A DNA stretch of 64,000 bases from Ilumatobacteraceae bacterium (GTDB lineage Bacteria; Actinomycetota; Acidimicrobiia; Acidimicrobiales; Ilumatobacteraceae): assembly GCA_022843125.1 (NCBI GenBank), contig JALHOG010000006.1, positions 62,001 to 126,000 on the forward strand. Direction: 5' to 3'. Positions within the stretch are counted from its first letter, which is position 1, and each line of letters starts with the position of its first letter. This document shows, in pieces, positions 48,775 through 58,551 of the stretch. The notes below the pieces were generated by a model. The model did no database searches, was not told the origin of the DNA, and saw nothing but the letters and a program-made list of their open reading frames with translations. The position numbers and the translations under genes were made by a program.

Positions 48775-51048
48775 TCAGCCAGGCGCGTCGGCTGCCTTGA
48801 AGCCGCGGAGCCGGAGCGAGTTCGTGACGACGAACACGCTCGAGAACGCCATCGCCGCACCGGCGATGGTCGGCGACAGGCGACCCGACATGGCGAGCGG
48901 GATCGCTGCAACGTTGTAGGCGAACGCCCAGAACAGGTTGCCCTTGATCGTGCCGAGCGTCCGGCGCGACAGCCGGATCGCATCGGCCGCCGCAGTGAGG
49001 TCGTCGCGGACCAGCGTGAGATCGCTCGCCTCGATCGCGACATCGGTGCCGCTCCCCATCGCGATACCGAGGTCGGCCTGGGCCAGCGCGGCGGCGTCGT
49101 TCACCCCGTCGCCGACCATCGCGACGATCCGACCGTCGGCCTGCAGCTGGGCGACGGCAGCCACCTTGTCGGCCGGCATCACCTCGGCACGCACCGATGT
49201 GATCCCGACCTCGGCGGCGATCGCCTCAGCGGTCGAACGGGCGTCGCCCGTCAACAGCACCGGCTCGAGACCGAGCGCCCGGAACCGCGCAACGGCCGCT
49301 GCGCTCGTGGGCTTGATGCGATCGGCCACGGCGAGATGCCCCAGCACCACATCGTCCCGACGGAGCTCGACCACCGTCTGACCCGCTGCTCCCTCGATGG
49401 TCACCGTGGGCCGGCCGATCTCGTACCGCTCGCCATCCACGACCGCCGTCGCTCCCGAGCCGGGCAGATTGATGAACTCGGTGGCGGCCGGCAACACGCC
49501 GAGCTCACCGCGAGCACCGGTCACGATCGCCTTCGCGATCGGGTGCTCGCTGCCGGCCTCGAGCGCGCCGGCAAGACGGAGGACGTCGCCGCGATCGCGA
49601 CCGCCGGCAGGAAGAACGGCGACGAGTGTCATCGCTCCCGTGGTCACCGTGCCGGTCTTGTCGAGCACGATCGTGTCGACCCGCCGGGTCGACTCGAGGA
49701 TCTCGGGCCCTTTGATGAGCAAGCCGAGTTGCGCGCCCCGTCCGGTTCCGACGAGCAGCGCAGTGGGCGTGGCCAGGCCGAGCGCGCACGGGCAGGCGAT
49801 GATCAGCACTGCGACCGCTGCGGTGAACGAGCGCTCGACGTCGCCGGTCGAGATCCACCACGCGGCGAGGGTCACGATTGCCAGACCGATCACGACGGGT
49901 ACGAACACAGCCGACACCCGGTCGGCGAGCCGTTGCACCGGAGCCTTTCCCGACTGGGCGTCCTCCACCAACCGGGCCATCTGGGCGAGCTGGGTGTCGC
50001 TACCGACCCGGGTGGCGCGCACGACGAGCAGCCCGTTGGCGTTGACGGTGGCGCCGATCACGGCGTCTCCCGGGCCGACGTCGACCGGCACGCTCTCACC
50101 GGTGACGAGTGAGCGATCGACGGCCGACGACCCGTCGGTCACCTCGCCATCGGTGGCGATCTTCTCGCCGGGACGCACGACGAACCGGTCGCCCGCCCGC
50201 AGCTCACCGACCGGGATGCGGCGTTCACCGCCATCGGCGTCGAGCACCGCCACATCCTTCGCGCCGAGGTCGAGGAGCGCCCTGATGGCATCGCCCGCGC
50301 GGTTCTTCGCCCGAGCCTCGAAGTAGCGGCCGGCGAGGATGAACGCCACGACGGCGGACGCGACCTCGAGGTAGATGTGGGCTGCCCCGGCACCGGCTTC
50401 ACCGTGTGCCGTGTGGTCGCCCGAGCTCGCACCCGTGAGCGACATGTCCATCGTCATGCCGATGTCGCCGGCCGGAGTGAACAGCAACGCCCACACCGAC
50501 CAGGCGTACGCAGCGCTGACACCGACCGAGATCAGGGTGTCCATCGTGGCCTGGCCGTGGCGCAGGTTGAGCACCATCGCACGGTGGAACGGCCACGCTG
50601 CCCACGTCGCCACCGGCGTGGTGAGCACGAGTGCCACCCACTGCCACCCGTCGAACTGCAGCGGCGGGATCATCGACAGCAGCAGCACGGGGAGGCCGAG
50701 CACGATCGACACGATCAGGCGGCGGCGGAGGAACGCGGCCCGGTCGATCGGCGCGCTGCCCCGCTCGGGCACGCGTGCGCCGTAACCCGTGGCCTCGACG
50801 GCCGCGATCAGGTCGTCGGCCGACACGAACGTCGTGCCCAACTGCACGCGTGCCTTCTCGGTGGCGTAGTTCACCGAGGCGGTGACACCGTCGATCTTGT
50901 TGAGCTTGCGCTCGATACGCGATGCGCACGCGGCGCACGTCATGCCCGTGATGTCGAGGTCGATCGTTGCCGGCGCACCCGGACCGGCGCCGGTGTGCTG
51001 GACGCCGACGCCGACGCCGACGTCACGCAACGTCGAAACCGGCTTCAT
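48775..51048 (-). CDS. copA: Copper-exporting P1B-type ATPase
   Basis: 757 residues. An N-terminal metal-binding domain carries Cys38-X2-Cys41 (GMTCAAC). The membrane CPC motif is in IIACPCALGLATP, with phosphorylation site DKTGTVTTG, the SEHPIAKA (HP) motif and hinge GDGVNDAAAL. A His/Met-rich loop (TMDMSLTGASSGDHTAHGE) lies between helices. It exports Cu(I). The start overlaps copZ by 26 nt; start codons further in are possible. Third gene of csoR-copZ-copA. Confidence 0.95.
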   Translation of the reverse strand: MKPVSTLRDVGVGVGVQHTGAGPGAPATIDLDITGMTCAACASRIERKLNKIDGVTASVNYATEKARVQLGTTFVSADDLIAAVEATGYGARVPERGSAPIDRAAFLRRRLIVSIVLGLPVLLLSMIPPLQFDGWQWVALVLTTPVATWAAWPFHRAMVLNLRHGQATMDTLISVGVSAAYAWSVWALLFTPAGDIGMTMDMSLTGASSGDHTAHGEAGAGAAHIYLEVASAVVAFILAGRYFEARAKNRAGDAIRALLDLGAKDVAVLDADGGERRIPVGELRAGDRFVVRPGEKIATDGEVTDGSSAVDRSLVTGESVPVDVGPGDAVIGATVNANGLLVVRATRVGSDTQLAQMARLVEDAQSGKAPVQRLADRVSAVFVPVVIGLAIVTLAAWWISTGDVERSFTAAVAVLIIACPCALGLATPTALLVGTGRGAQLGLLIKGPEILESTRRVDTIVLDKTGTVTTGAMTLVAVLPAGGRDRGDVLRLAGALEAGSEHPIAKAIVTGARGELGVLPAATEFINLPGSGATAVVDGERYEIGRPTVTIEGAAGQTVVELRRDDVVLGHLAVADRIKPTSAAAVARFRALGLEPVLLTGDARSTAEAIAAEVGITSVRAEVMPADKVAAVAQLQADGRIVAMVGDGVNDAAALAQADLGIAMGSGTDVAIEASDLTLVRDDLTAAADAIRLSRRTLGTIKGNLFWAFAYNVAAIPLAMSGRLSPTIAGAAMAFSSVFVVTNSLRLRGFKAADAPG

Positions 51049-51238
51049 CGATTGCCGCCACGATGGCGTCGCGATCGAGACCCGACCCGCTGACGGTGAC
51101 CAACTTGGTGTCGAGGTCGACAGCGACGGCGGTGACGCCGGTGACCGCTCCGACCTCCTGCGTGACAGCCGCCTCGCAGTGGCCGCACGTCATGCCGGGA
51201 ACGGTGAGGGTGATCGAGTCGGGGATGGTGTCTGACAT
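51023..51238 (-). CDS. copZ: Copper chaperone CopZ
   Basis: 71 residues, a single heavy-metal-associated domain with GMTCGHC. It carries Cu(I) to the ATPase. The start at 51238 follows GAAGGAG. Between csoR and copA in one operon. Confidence 0.92.
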   Translation of the reverse strand: MSDTIPDSITLTVPGMTCGHCEAAVTQEVGAVTGVTAVAVDLDTKLVTVSGSGLDRDAIVAAIDEAGFDVA

Positions 51239-51279
51239 GGTTGCTCCTTCGTGCAGGTCGTCCGCCAGCGGTGAATGGT

Positions 51280-51570
51280 TCACGACTTGACCAGTCGCTC
51301 GATCGCTCGGCTCGCCTCGGTGATGATGCGATCGGCTTCGTTGCGGTCGTCGGATTGGACGGCATGCGCCACGCAGTGCCGCAGATGGTCATCGAGCAGT
51401 TGCACGGCGACGCTCTGCAACGCCTTGGTCGCAGCGGCCACCTGGGTGAGCACGTCGATGCAGTACGTGTCGTCCTCGACCATGCGCTGCAGCCCTCGCA
51501 CCTGGCCCTCGACACGCTTCAGTCGCGCGAGCACCGCTGCCTTGTCGTCGTGATACCCGGGGGTCGCCAT
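51280..51570 (-). CDS. csoR: Copper-sensing repressor CsoR
   Basis: 96 residues, all-helical. The Cu(I) ligands of CsoR are in place: Cys37, His62 and Cys66 (YCIDVL and DDHLRHC). Copper binding releases the repressor from DNA. The operator lies just upstream of its own ATG at 51575-51593, so the operon is self-regulated. Confidence 0.93.
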   Translation of the reverse strand: MATPGYHDDKAAVLARLKRVEGQVRGLQRMVEDDTYCIDVLTQVAAATKALQSVAVQLLDDHLRHCVAHAVQSDDRNEADRIITEASRAIERLVKS

Positions 51571-51574
51571 GCCA

Positions 51575-51593
51575 CATACCCTACCGGGGTATG
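51575..51593. promoter_or_regulatory. CsoR operator
   Basis: CATACCC-TACCG-GGGTATG, 7-bp perfect arms, 5 nt before the csoR start. It closely resembles the known CsoR site of the Bacillus copZA promoter (ATACCCTACGGGGGTAT type). Confidence 0.85.
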
Positions 51594-51603
51594 GTTCGGC
51601 GAG

Positions 51604-52383
51604 CTAGCCCACGATGGGGTGATCGCCGAGCAGGCGATCACGGAAGAACTCGATCACCTGCCGCACGCTGGCCTCGTCGCGCTGCTCGGTGAGCACCGAG
51701 TGATCCCGCTTCGAGGCACGCGGCAGCTCGACCGAGATGAACGAGTCGCGGAGCAGCGTCGCCAGCGTGTCGAAACGGTCGCCGACGAGCGGGTCGCCCT
51801 CGAAACGGAGCCCGAGCACCTGACATCCGGCAGCAGCCCGCTCGACAACCGTCGCCAGGTCGTCATCGGAGAGATGCACGTCGCGGCGACGCGCCGAACC
51901 GAGCACGATCGGCAGAGACGGCTGGGACAACACCGGAGCGAGCATCCGGTCGTCGACCATCATCCCGAGCGCGAACCCGCCGCTGAAGCACATACCGACC
52001 GCACCCACCCCGGGCCCGCCCGCAGTGTCGTGGAGGTGACCGGCGACAGCGCGGAGCCACGGGATGATCGGCGCGGTCCGCCCGGTCGCCCACGCCGCGA
52101 ACTCCCGCGCGACGCACAGCTTCAACATCGACCGCGCACCGTACGCGTTCGACACGGGCTTGCCCGGCGTGCCGATCAGCGACGGCATGGCGACCGTGAA
52201 CCCCGCCGCCACGACCTCGTTCGCGAACGTCGCCACCGCCGGCGTGATGCCAGGCACCTCATGGACGACGACGACGCCTGGGCCGACGCCGCGCCGGTAC
52301 ACGGGATGAGTGATGCCGGCAGCGGTGAACGGTGCAACCGTCCAGCCGGCGAGCACGTCTACGTCGTTGCGGTCGTCGTTCAT
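51604..52383 (-). CDS. Dienelactone hydrolase family protein
   Basis: 259 residues of alpha/beta-hydrolase fold. The nucleophile elbow VGMCFSGGFAL has Cys, then Ser; in dienelactone hydrolases the nucleophile is the Cys. GVVVVHEVPGITP is the oxyanion region and His is in KRDHSVLTE. Acts on small ester or lactone substrates, not identified here. It lies upstream of the copper operon's operator in the same direction and is followed closely upstream by a phosphotransferase gene, 22 nt away. Confidence 0.82.
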   Translation of the reverse strand: MNDDRNDVDVLAGWTVAPFTAAGITHPVYRRGVGPGVVVVHEVPGITPAVATFANEVVAAGFTVAMPSLIGTPGKPVSNAYGARSMLKLCVAREFAAWATGRTAPIIPWLRAVAGHLHDTAGGPGVGAVGMCFSGGFALGMMVDDRMLAPVLSQPSLPIVLGSARRRDVHLSDDDLATVVERAAAGCQVLGLRFEGDPLVGDRFDTLATLLRDSFISVELPRASKRDHSVLTEQRDEASVRQVIEFFRDRLLGDHPIVG

Positions 52384-52405
52384 GGGCACCTCCGTGCTCG
52401 GTGGG

Positions 52406-53425
52406 TCACGATCGGGCGAGCAGCCCCAGGGCGCGCTCGGCCAGTTCGTCCACGGCGGTCCGGAACTCCCCGATCGCCGCTTCGTCGTGGTCCGCCCCCA
52501 TCGCACCGTGTGCGAAGCGGGCGTACACGCCCTCGCTGATGACAGCCAACCGCCAGCACGAGAACGCGACGTAGTAGTCGATGCCGCCGACATCGCGGCC
52601 GGTGCGAGCCGCATACCGCGCCACCACCTCGTCGAAGGTCAAGAACCCCGGCATCGACGTCGGGTCGTTCTGGCGCGAGCGGCCATCGGGGCCCGCCCAG
52701 TACACACCGAGATAACCGAGGTCGGCCAGCGGGTCACCCAACGTGCACAGCTCCCAGTCGAGCACGGCTGCGATCCGGCCACGCTCGACATCGGTGACGC
52801 AGTTGCCGAATCGGTAGTCGCCATGGGCCACAGCGACGCCCTGCTGGATCGGCACGTTCGCTGCGAGGCGGCTGGCGACCTCGTCGATCGTGGCCAGCTC
52901 GCGAGTCTTCGACCCCTCCCACTGGGTCGTCCACCGCTTGATCTGCCGCTCCACATAGCCCTCGCGCCGGGCGAGGTCGCCGAGCCCGATCTCGTCGACG
53001 TCGGCCGCGTGGAGATCTGCGAGCACGTCGACGAGATGCTCCGACGCCGAACGCCGCAGCTCGGGTGCGAGCGCCTCCACCTTGATCGGCGCGTCGAGGA
53101 CGGTGCCACCGACGTGTTCCATCACGTAGAACGGCGCCCCGTTGACGTCGATGTCCTCACACAGCGCGAGCACCGCCGGCACCGGTACCGCCGTCCGACC
53201 AATCGCCGTCAGGATCCGATGCTCGCGGGCCATGTCGTGAGCCGTCGCGAGCACGTGCCCGAGCGGCGGGCGCCGAAGCACGAGCCGCCGACCGTCAGCA
53301 TCGACCACGAGATAGGTCAGGTTGGACCGGCCGCCGGCGATCACCTCGAACTGGAACGGGGGCACCGCGCCGGCGACATGATCGCCGAGCCAGGTGGTGA
53401 CGCGTCCGACATCGATCCCGTGCAC
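52406..53425 (-). CDS. Phosphotransferase family protein (APH-like)
   Basis: 339 residues, ACAD10-type APH fold: IAGGRSNLTYLVVDADGRRLVLRRPP, catalytic VAHGDYRFGNCVTD and metal-binding AVLDWELCTLGDPLADLGYL. Related proteins phosphorylate hydroxy-acyl or small substrates in fatty-acid breakdown; the substrate here is unknown. Likely in one transcript with the dienelactone hydrolase. Confidence 0.85.
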   Translation of the reverse strand: MHGIDVGRVTTWLGDHVAGAVPPFQFEVIAGGRSNLTYLVVDADGRRLVLRRPPLGHVLATAHDMAREHRILTAIGRTAVPVPAVLALCEDIDVNGAPFYVMEHVGGTVLDAPIKVEALAPELRRSASEHLVDVLADLHAADVDEIGLGDLARREGYVERQIKRWTTQWEGSKTRELATIDEVASRLAANVPIQQGVAVAHGDYRFGNCVTDVERGRIAAVLDWELCTLGDPLADLGYLGVYWAGPDGRSRQNDPTSMPGFLTFDEVVARYAARTGRDVGGIDYYVAFSCWRLAVISEGVYARFAHGAMGADHDEAAIGEFRTAVDELAERALGLLARS

Positions 53426-53453
53426 GCCCTGACCGTACCGGGGTCGGGCGGTG

Positions 53454-54710
53454 TCAGCCGGGACGGCCGACGGCGGTGACCTTGCTCCAGTTGACGTTTG
53501 CGACCTTCACCACGGTGCCGCTGTTCGGCGCGTGCACCAGCTGGCCACCGCCGAGGTAGATGCCGACGTGGCTGATCGGCGAGTAGTAGAAGATCAAGTC
53601 GCCGGGCTGGGCGTTCGCCGAAGGCACTCGTGACGTCGCAGCGGCTTGCGCCCGGGAGTTGCGCGGCAGGAAGATTCCTGCCTGAGCCCAGGCGTAATGG
53701 GTGAGGCCGGAACAGTCGAACGACACACCGGGGTTCGAGGTCGCGTACCGGTAGGCGACCCCGAGCTGCCCCATGGCCGACTCGATCGCAACTCCGGCAA
53801 GACCCGACACCGGCGGCACATAACCGCCGCCGCCACCGCCGCCGCTATCGCCGCCACCGCTGTCCCCGCCACCCTGATCGCCGCCGCCACCTTGGTCGCC
53901 GCCGCCACCTTGGTCGCCGCCGCCACCTTGGTCGCCGCCGCCTTGGTCGTCGCCGCCACCTTGATCGCCGCCACCTTGGTCGCCGCCGCCCTGGTTGCCG
54001 CCGCCGCCACCCGTATTCGCAGCCGCGGCCTGACGCTGGAGCTCGGCGAGCGCAGCGGCGCTGCGCCGCTCCTCTTCCTCGGCGATCAACTGGCCGAGGC
54101 GGCGCTCGGCGTCGGAGCGAGCGGCGATGTACTGCCCCGTCAGCTCCTCGACCTGCGACTGCTTGCTGGCGATCTGCTCCGCGAGCTCGGCCGCCTGGTC
54201 GCGCTTGTCCTCGAGGTCGGAGCGCTCGTCGTCGATCTCACCGATCAGCTCGTCGAGATCGTCGGTGGTCCCGGTACCGACGTCGAGCGCCACACGGCTG
54301 TACTGATCGCGCTGCAGGCCGTCGCTGTAGGCAGCGGCATCAGAGAAAAGCGGCCCGAGCACATCGCCGCCCGCACCGGTGTAGGCACGCACAGCGACCT
54401 GCGCGAGATCACCGCGAAGACCGCTGAGTTCGGCCTCTTTGGCTGCGAGGCGCTCCTCGGCCTTGACGATCTCGATGTCGAGCTGGCTCTTGTCGTCGAC
54501 GGCGACCGCATAGTCCTCAGCGAGGATGTCGGCCTGCTCGCTGAGGCGGTCGAGCTCGTCGACGATGCGCTGCACCTCGGCCCGCTGTCCTTCGACAGTG
54601 GCCTGTGCTGCGCCGACATCGACGAGCGGCGAGGCCAGGACGATGGTGGCGACGAGGACGACGTACCGCGTGAACCGGCGGTGGCGTGGTGACGAACAGT
54701 CGGGTGCCAT
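53454..54710 (-). CDS. NlpC/P60 peptidoglycan hydrolase with Gly-rich linker
   Basis: 418 residues. Signal peptide (about 12-38), then a long coiled coil (40-235). A repeated Gly-Gly-Asp-Gln linker (about 236-295) leads to a C-terminal NlpC/P60 domain with catalytic Cys in FDCSGLTHYAW and His in SHVGIYLGGG. The plan is that of RipA/RPF-interacting or PcsB-like wall hydrolases, which cut the stem peptide and are kept inactive by the coiled coil. Confidence 0.9.
   Translation of the reverse strand: MAPDCSSPRHRRFTRYVVLVATIVLASPLVDVGAAQATVEGQRAEVQRIVDELDRLSEQADILAEDYAVAVDDKSQLDIEIVKAEERLAAKEAELSGLRGDLAQVAVRAYTGAGGDVLGPLFSDAAAYSDGLQRDQYSRVALDVGTGTTDDLDELIGEIDDERSDLEDKRDQAAELAEQIASKQSQVEELTGQYIAARSDAERRLGQLIAEEEERRSAAALAELQRQAAAANTGGGGGNQGGGDQGGGDQGGGDDQGGGDQGGGGDQGGGGDQGGGGDQGGGDSGGGDSGGGGGGGYVPPVSGLAGVAIESAMGQLGVAYRYATSNPGVSFDCSGLTHYAWAQAGIFLPRNSRAQAAATSRVPSANAQPGDLIFYYSPISHVGIYLGGGQLVHAPNSGTVVKVANVNWSKVTAVGRPG
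53829..54010. repeat. Tandem GGGDQ-coding repeat
   Basis: Repeats of about 15-18 bp (ccaccttggtcgccgccg type) encode the Gly/Asp/Gln linker of the NlpC/P60 protein. Units vary in glycine number, which suggests length changes by slippage. Confidence 0.85.
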
Positions 54711-54784
54711 AACGATCGGGACGCAGTGTAGCCAGTATTACGAACTGGTTGCGATCGCGACCGAAACGTTCACATGTCCGAGAC

Positions 54785-56401
54785 TCATTCCCATTCGATC
54801 GTTCCCGGCGGTTTCGAGGTGATGTCGTACGCCACACGATTGATCCCGCGGACCTCGTTGATGATCCGCTGCGACATCTTCTCGAGCAGGTCGTACGGCA
54901 GCCGCGCCCAGTCGGCGGTCATCGCGTCATCGCTCGTGACCGCGCGGATGATGATCGGATGACCGTAGGTGCGCTCGTCGCCCATCACACCGACCGAGCG
55001 GATGTCGGGCAGCACGGCGAACGCCTGCCAGATCTCGCGCTCGAGCCCGGCCCACGCGATCTCCTCACGCACGATCGCGTCAGCCTCCTGCAGGATCGCG
55101 ACCTTGTCGGGCGTGACCTCGCCGATGATCCGCACGCCGAGGCCGGGGCCCGGGAACGGTTGCCGCCACACCATCTCGTCGGGCAGGCCGAGCTCGCTGC
55201 CGAGCGCACGCACCTCGTCCTTGAAGAGATCGCGGAGCGGCTCGACGAGCTCGAGCGTCATGTCCTCCGGGAGACCGCCGACGTTGTGGTGGCTCTTGAT
55301 GACGTCGGCGGTGCCGTCCTTGCCGCCGCTCTCGATCAGGTCGGGGTACAGCGTGCCCTGCACGAGGAACTTCGCCGGGTTGTCGGAATCGCGGGTGAGC
55401 CCACCGGTGTGCTCCTCGAAGATGCGGATGAAGAGCTCGCCGATCGCCTTGCGCTTCGCCTCGGGTTCGGTGATGCCCGCCAGCGCGGTGAAGTAGCGCT
55501 CGCCGGCGTCGACGTGGATCAGCTCGAGGTTCATGTGGCGGCCGTACGTCTCGACGATCTGCGCCGACTCACCCTTGCGCATCAGACCCGTGTCGACGTA
55601 GATGCAGGTGAGCTGGGGGCCGATCGCCCTGTGCACCAACGCCGCCGCCACCGACGAGTCGACGCCGCCCGACAGCGCACAGATCGCCCGCTCGCCACCC
55701 ACCTGGGCGCGGATCCTGGCGACCTGCTCGTCGACGACGGAGGCCATCTTCCACGTGGGCTCGCAGCCCGCGAGGTCGTGGAGGAAGGTGCGCAGCACCG
55801 CCATGCCGTGGGGCGAGTGCACGACCTCGGGGTGGAACTGGACACCCCAGACCTTGCGCTCGTCGTGCTCGAGCACGGCGACCGGGGCGTCGGGCGTGCT
55901 GGCGGTAGCGCGGAAGCCGGGCGGCGGCTCGGTGATCGCATCGAAGTGGCTCATCCACACGTCGTGGCTGTCGGGGATGTCGGCGTGCAGCAGCGACGAA
56001 TCGGCGGTGCGGGTGAGGTGCGCCCGCCCGTACTCGCCGCGCATACCGCGACCGACCGTGCCGCCGAGTTGCTGGGCGATCAGCTGAGCCCCGTAACAGA
56101 TGCCGAGGATCGGCACCCCGAGGTCGTAGATCGCCGGGTCGAGCTGGGGTGCGCCCTCGACGTGCACGCTCTTCGGGCCGCCCGACAGGATGATCGCCGC
56201 CGGCTGGCGGGCCGCCATGTCCGCCGCCGTGAGGCGGTGCGAGACGATCTCGGAGTACACGCTCAGCTCGCGCACGCGGCGCGCGATCAGCTGGGCGTAC
56301 TGGGCGCCAAAGTCGACCACGAGCACGGTCTGGCGGTGCTCGCCGACGTGACTGTTGGCCGGTTCGGAGGGGGATTCGCTGGCAGCGGTACCGGTGTTCA
56401 A
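54785..56401 (-). CDS. guaA: GMP synthase (glutamine-hydrolysing)
   Basis: 538 residues. The glutaminase half contains GICYGAQL with its catalytic Cys and FHPEVVHS. The ATP pyrophosphatase half has the P-loop [22 protein letters not shown]-like dimer features appear near [18 protein letters not shown], and the ending is TIEWE. It converts XMP to GMP. The start was set at TTG 56401 because TACCAT stands 7 nt before it; upstream residues look non-coding. Confidence 0.95.
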   Translation of the reverse strand: MNTGTAASESPSEPANSHVGEHRQTVLVVDFGAQYAQLIARRVRELSVYSEIVSHRLTAADMAARQPAAIILSGGPKSVHVEGAPQLDPAIYDLGVPILGICYGAQLIAQQLGGTVGRGMRGEYGRAHLTRTADSSLLHADIPDSHDVWMSHFDAITEPPPGFRATASTPDAPVAVLEHDERKVWGVQFHPEVVHSPHGMAVLRTFLHDLAGCEPTWKMASVVDEQVARIRAQVGGERAICALSGGVDSSVAAALVHRAIGPQLTCIYVDTGLMRKGESAQIVETYGRHMNLELIHVDAGERYFTALAGITEPEAKRKAIGELFIRIFEEHTGGLTRDSDNPAKFLVQGTLYPDLIESGGKDGTADVIKSHHNVGGLPEDMTLELVEPLRDLFKDEVRALGSELGLPDEMVWRQPFPGPGLGVRIIGEVTPDKVAILQEADAIVREEIAWAGLEREIWQAFAVLPDIRSVGVMGDERTYGHPIIIRAVTSDDAMTADWARLPYDLLEKMSQRIINEVRGINRVAYDITSKPPGTIEWE

Positions 56402-56408
56402 GCCACCG

Positions 56409-56414
56409 ATGGTA
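56409..56414 (-). promoter_or_regulatory. -10 box of guaA
   Basis: TACCAT on the minus strand, 7 nt before TTG 56401. It predicts a leaderless message beginning with TTG. A TAGACA box for the divergent gene overlaps it by two bases. Confidence 0.45.
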
Positions 56415-56424
56415 GACAGGCAGC

Positions 56425-56847
56425 GTGCTCCACCGCGCGTTCCGTGCCGCCACCCTGGCCACCGTCGCTCTGACGTTCGCGATCGCAGCGCCGACCGCCG
56501 CCACCGACGCAGTCGCGAGTGCCGAGCAGAGTGCACAGCCGAGCACCGTCGATCCGCCGCCGATCACGGTCAACCCCTTCATTCCTGAAGACCGAGGCAT
56601 CAGCGATTGCATCAGTGCGCTCCCCAAGCCGGGTTGCGGCAGCGAGGCGCGCGGCGGCTGGCGTCAGGGTCTGATCTTCCTCGCACTCATCGGCGGCCTC
56701 GCGATCATCGGCTGGCGCATCGTCGCCGGCGTCCGCTCCGGCGGTTCGTCCCGCGGCACCCCGGCGACATCCCCGGACCCGGCGAGCGACCCGTCGGCCG
56801 CACCACTGCCGCCGACGGCATCGACCTCGGCCGGGCCCGGTTCGTGA
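56425..56847 (+). CDS. Small exported membrane protein, 140 aa (possibly 5' part of a split gene)
   Basis: A GTG start gives a signal peptide ([19 protein letters not shown]). A short outside region with two Cys ([11 protein letters not shown]) follows, then one membrane helix ([21 protein letters not shown]) and a Ser/Pro tail. The next gene, in the -1 frame, begins with a GTGA overlap. Domain-like residues (ADGIDLGRA) of that second frame run upstream of its GTG, so the two may have been one gene split by a frameshift. Confidence 0.55.
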   Translation: MLHRAFRAATLATVALTFAIAAPTAATDAVASAEQSAQPSTVDPPPITVNPFIPEDRGISDCISALPKPGCGSEARGGWRQGLIFLALIGGLAIIGWRIVAGVRSGGSSRGTPATSPDPASDPSAAPLPPTASTSAGPGS

Positions 56848-57272
56848 CCGAGGGCGCAGGAGCGGGCCAGTTCTTCGCGGCGACCGGCGTGATCGACCAG
56901 ATCACGATCGTGGACACCCGCGACGACGACACCGGCTGGACGGTCTCGGGCCAGATGAGCGACTTCTCCGCCAACGGTGGCACTGACACCTTCTCGGGCA
57001 GCCAGCTCGGCTGGGCGCCGATGGTTTCCGAAGACACTCCGTCGTTCGCCGACTCGCGCGGCACCACCTACGACCAGGTAGCCCAGCCCGGTCCGGCCGT
57101 GAGCCCGAACGCACCCGACGGCACGGGCCTCGGTGCCGGATCCGTGCTGATGCAGAGCGCCGCGGGTCGCGGTCTCGGCATCGCCATCGCCGACGCGCGG
57201 CTTCGGCTCCTGATCCCCGTGACCGCGGACGCGGGGCGGTACACGGGCACGCTCACCATCAACGCGGCGTGA
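56844..57272 (+). CDS. WxL-like beta-domain protein (possibly frameshifted 3' part)
   Basis: 142 residues. GVIDQITIVDTRDDDTGWTVSGQMSDFS ... LGWAPMV ... LRLLIPVTADAGRYTGTLTI is the plan of the WxL-type cell-surface domain (DxR..GWTVSGQ, then LxxxIPxxxxxGxYTxTL). On its own it has no signal peptide, odd for a surface domain. Domain-like sequence in the same frame continues 5' of the GTG, pointing to a frameshift with the preceding gene. Confidence 0.6.
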   Translation: MTEGAGAGQFFAATGVIDQITIVDTRDDDTGWTVSGQMSDFSANGGTDTFSGSQLGWAPMVSEDTPSFADSRGTTYDQVAQPGPAVSPNAPDGTGLGAGSVLMQSAAGRGLGIAIADARLRLLIPVTADAGRYTGTLTINAA

Positions 57273-58494
57273 TGCTGACGGACGGCCCGTCGAAGGCCAG
57301 TCGCCACCAGCGTTCGAGGTGGGCGCGGTGATGGCCGTGCACCATCACGAGGTGGTTGCCGAGCGGGGCCTCGAGCAGGTCGCGCAGCGATCGGTCGCGT
57401 ACCTGGAGCGTCACCTGGGTACGGCACAGGTCGGGTGAGTCACCGGTCGCCACCACGTCGGCCTCGGCGAACCAGTGCTCCTCCAGCGCATCCCCGCCGA
57501 GGCGGAGCAGCGTCACCGGACCCGGCGCGAACGTGCCACGGATCCCGATCCCGATGCCGCTCTCGAAGTGAGTGTGCAGCTCGACGGTGTCGACCATCGA
57601 TGGGGCGACCGTGCAATGCGCGAGCAGGAGTTGGTTCGTCGCTGCGTCGATCGAGGCGGGGTTCGCCACCCAGGCGGCACGGTCGAGCACGATCCGGGCG
57701 AGCAGCATCGCCACCGTCGCGGCGACGTCGCCCTCGCAACCGGCGACGATGCCGACGTCGTTGAGCTCGGCGAGCGCCAAGCACCCCGACGTCTCCAGTT
57801 CGGTCAGGAAGTCGAAGCAGCGCACCGCAACCGCATCGACGCCGGCGTCGGCCGCGGCACGCACCAGCGCTGGGTGGACCGCCGCCGCTGCGAGCGTGGC
57901 GGACGCCACCGGCTCGCGACCCGAGAACCGGACCGCCACCGCAAGCCCGGCATCGTCCCCCGCGGCGCGGTAGCCGGCGACGATCGGGTCGATGGGGACG
58001 TCGACGAGCTCGATGCCCCAGCGATCAGCCAGCACCGACCGGTCTGGCACGCTGGCGACCAGCCACTCCGACGGCGCACCGACGAGACCCAGTCGCACGC
58101 GCCGGATCCGATGAAGCGCCACGAGATCGGCAACGGTGTCAGCGAGGACGTCGGTCCCCGACACGTCGAGTTGGACGATCAGCCCCTGAATGCCGTCACG
58201 GCGGAGCCGGGCGAGGCTCTCGAGCGACGCGGGCAGGCTGTTGTGGAGCGGATGCGCCACGAGCACCGCCGGTTCCCACGGCACCGCTGTCCGGCGCACA
58301 TCGACCGCGGCGAGCACCGCCTGCTCGGTCCCCCCGGTGGCCACCACGACCAGGTGTGGAGCGTCGACAGCCGGCTCTGACGCACTGCGGCCGCCGAGCG
58401 CGTCCAGCCGGGCGCGCACCGGAGCCGTGATCCGATCGACCGCGTTGCGGTCGTGCAAGCCCGACGCGACGATCGTGTACGAGAAGCCGACCAT
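57259..58494 (-). CDS. Sugar-isomerase-like protein (L-fucose/L-arabinose isomerase fold)
   Basis: 411 residues. Helix-rich N-terminal half (PHLVVVATGGTEQAVLAAVDV). The middle segment VRCFDFLTELETSGCLALAELNDVGIVAGCEGDVAATVAMLLA is characteristic of the fucose isomerase C-terminal family (acid residues, then CEGD). The ending contains VMVHGHHRAHLERW. Metal-binding Glu and His are probably present. The reaction is not certain; it may be a family member of unknown function. Its end overlaps the WxL-like gene by 14 bp. Confidence 0.7.
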   Translation of the reverse strand: MVGFSYTIVASGLHDRNAVDRITAPVRARLDALGGRSASEPAVDAPHLVVVATGGTEQAVLAAVDVRRTAVPWEPAVLVAHPLHNSLPASLESLARLRRDGIQGLIVQLDVSGTDVLADTVADLVALHRIRRVRLGLVGAPSEWLVASVPDRSVLADRWGIELVDVPIDPIVAGYRAAGDDAGLAVAVRFSGREPVASATLAAAAVHPALVRAAADAGVDAVAVRCFDFLTELETSGCLALAELNDVGIVAGCEGDVAATVAMLLARIVLDRAAWVANPASIDAATNQLLLAHCTVAPSMVDTVELHTHFESGIGIGIRGTFAPGPVTLLRLGGDALEEHWFAEADVVATGDSPDLCRTQVTLQVRDRSLRDLLEAPLGNHLVMVHGHHRAHLERWWRLAFDGPSVSITPR

Positions 58495-58551
58495 GGTTCC
58501 ACCAGACCACCGTCGGGCTGCCGAAAGCCAGGGCCCATGGTCCCCGTCCGT

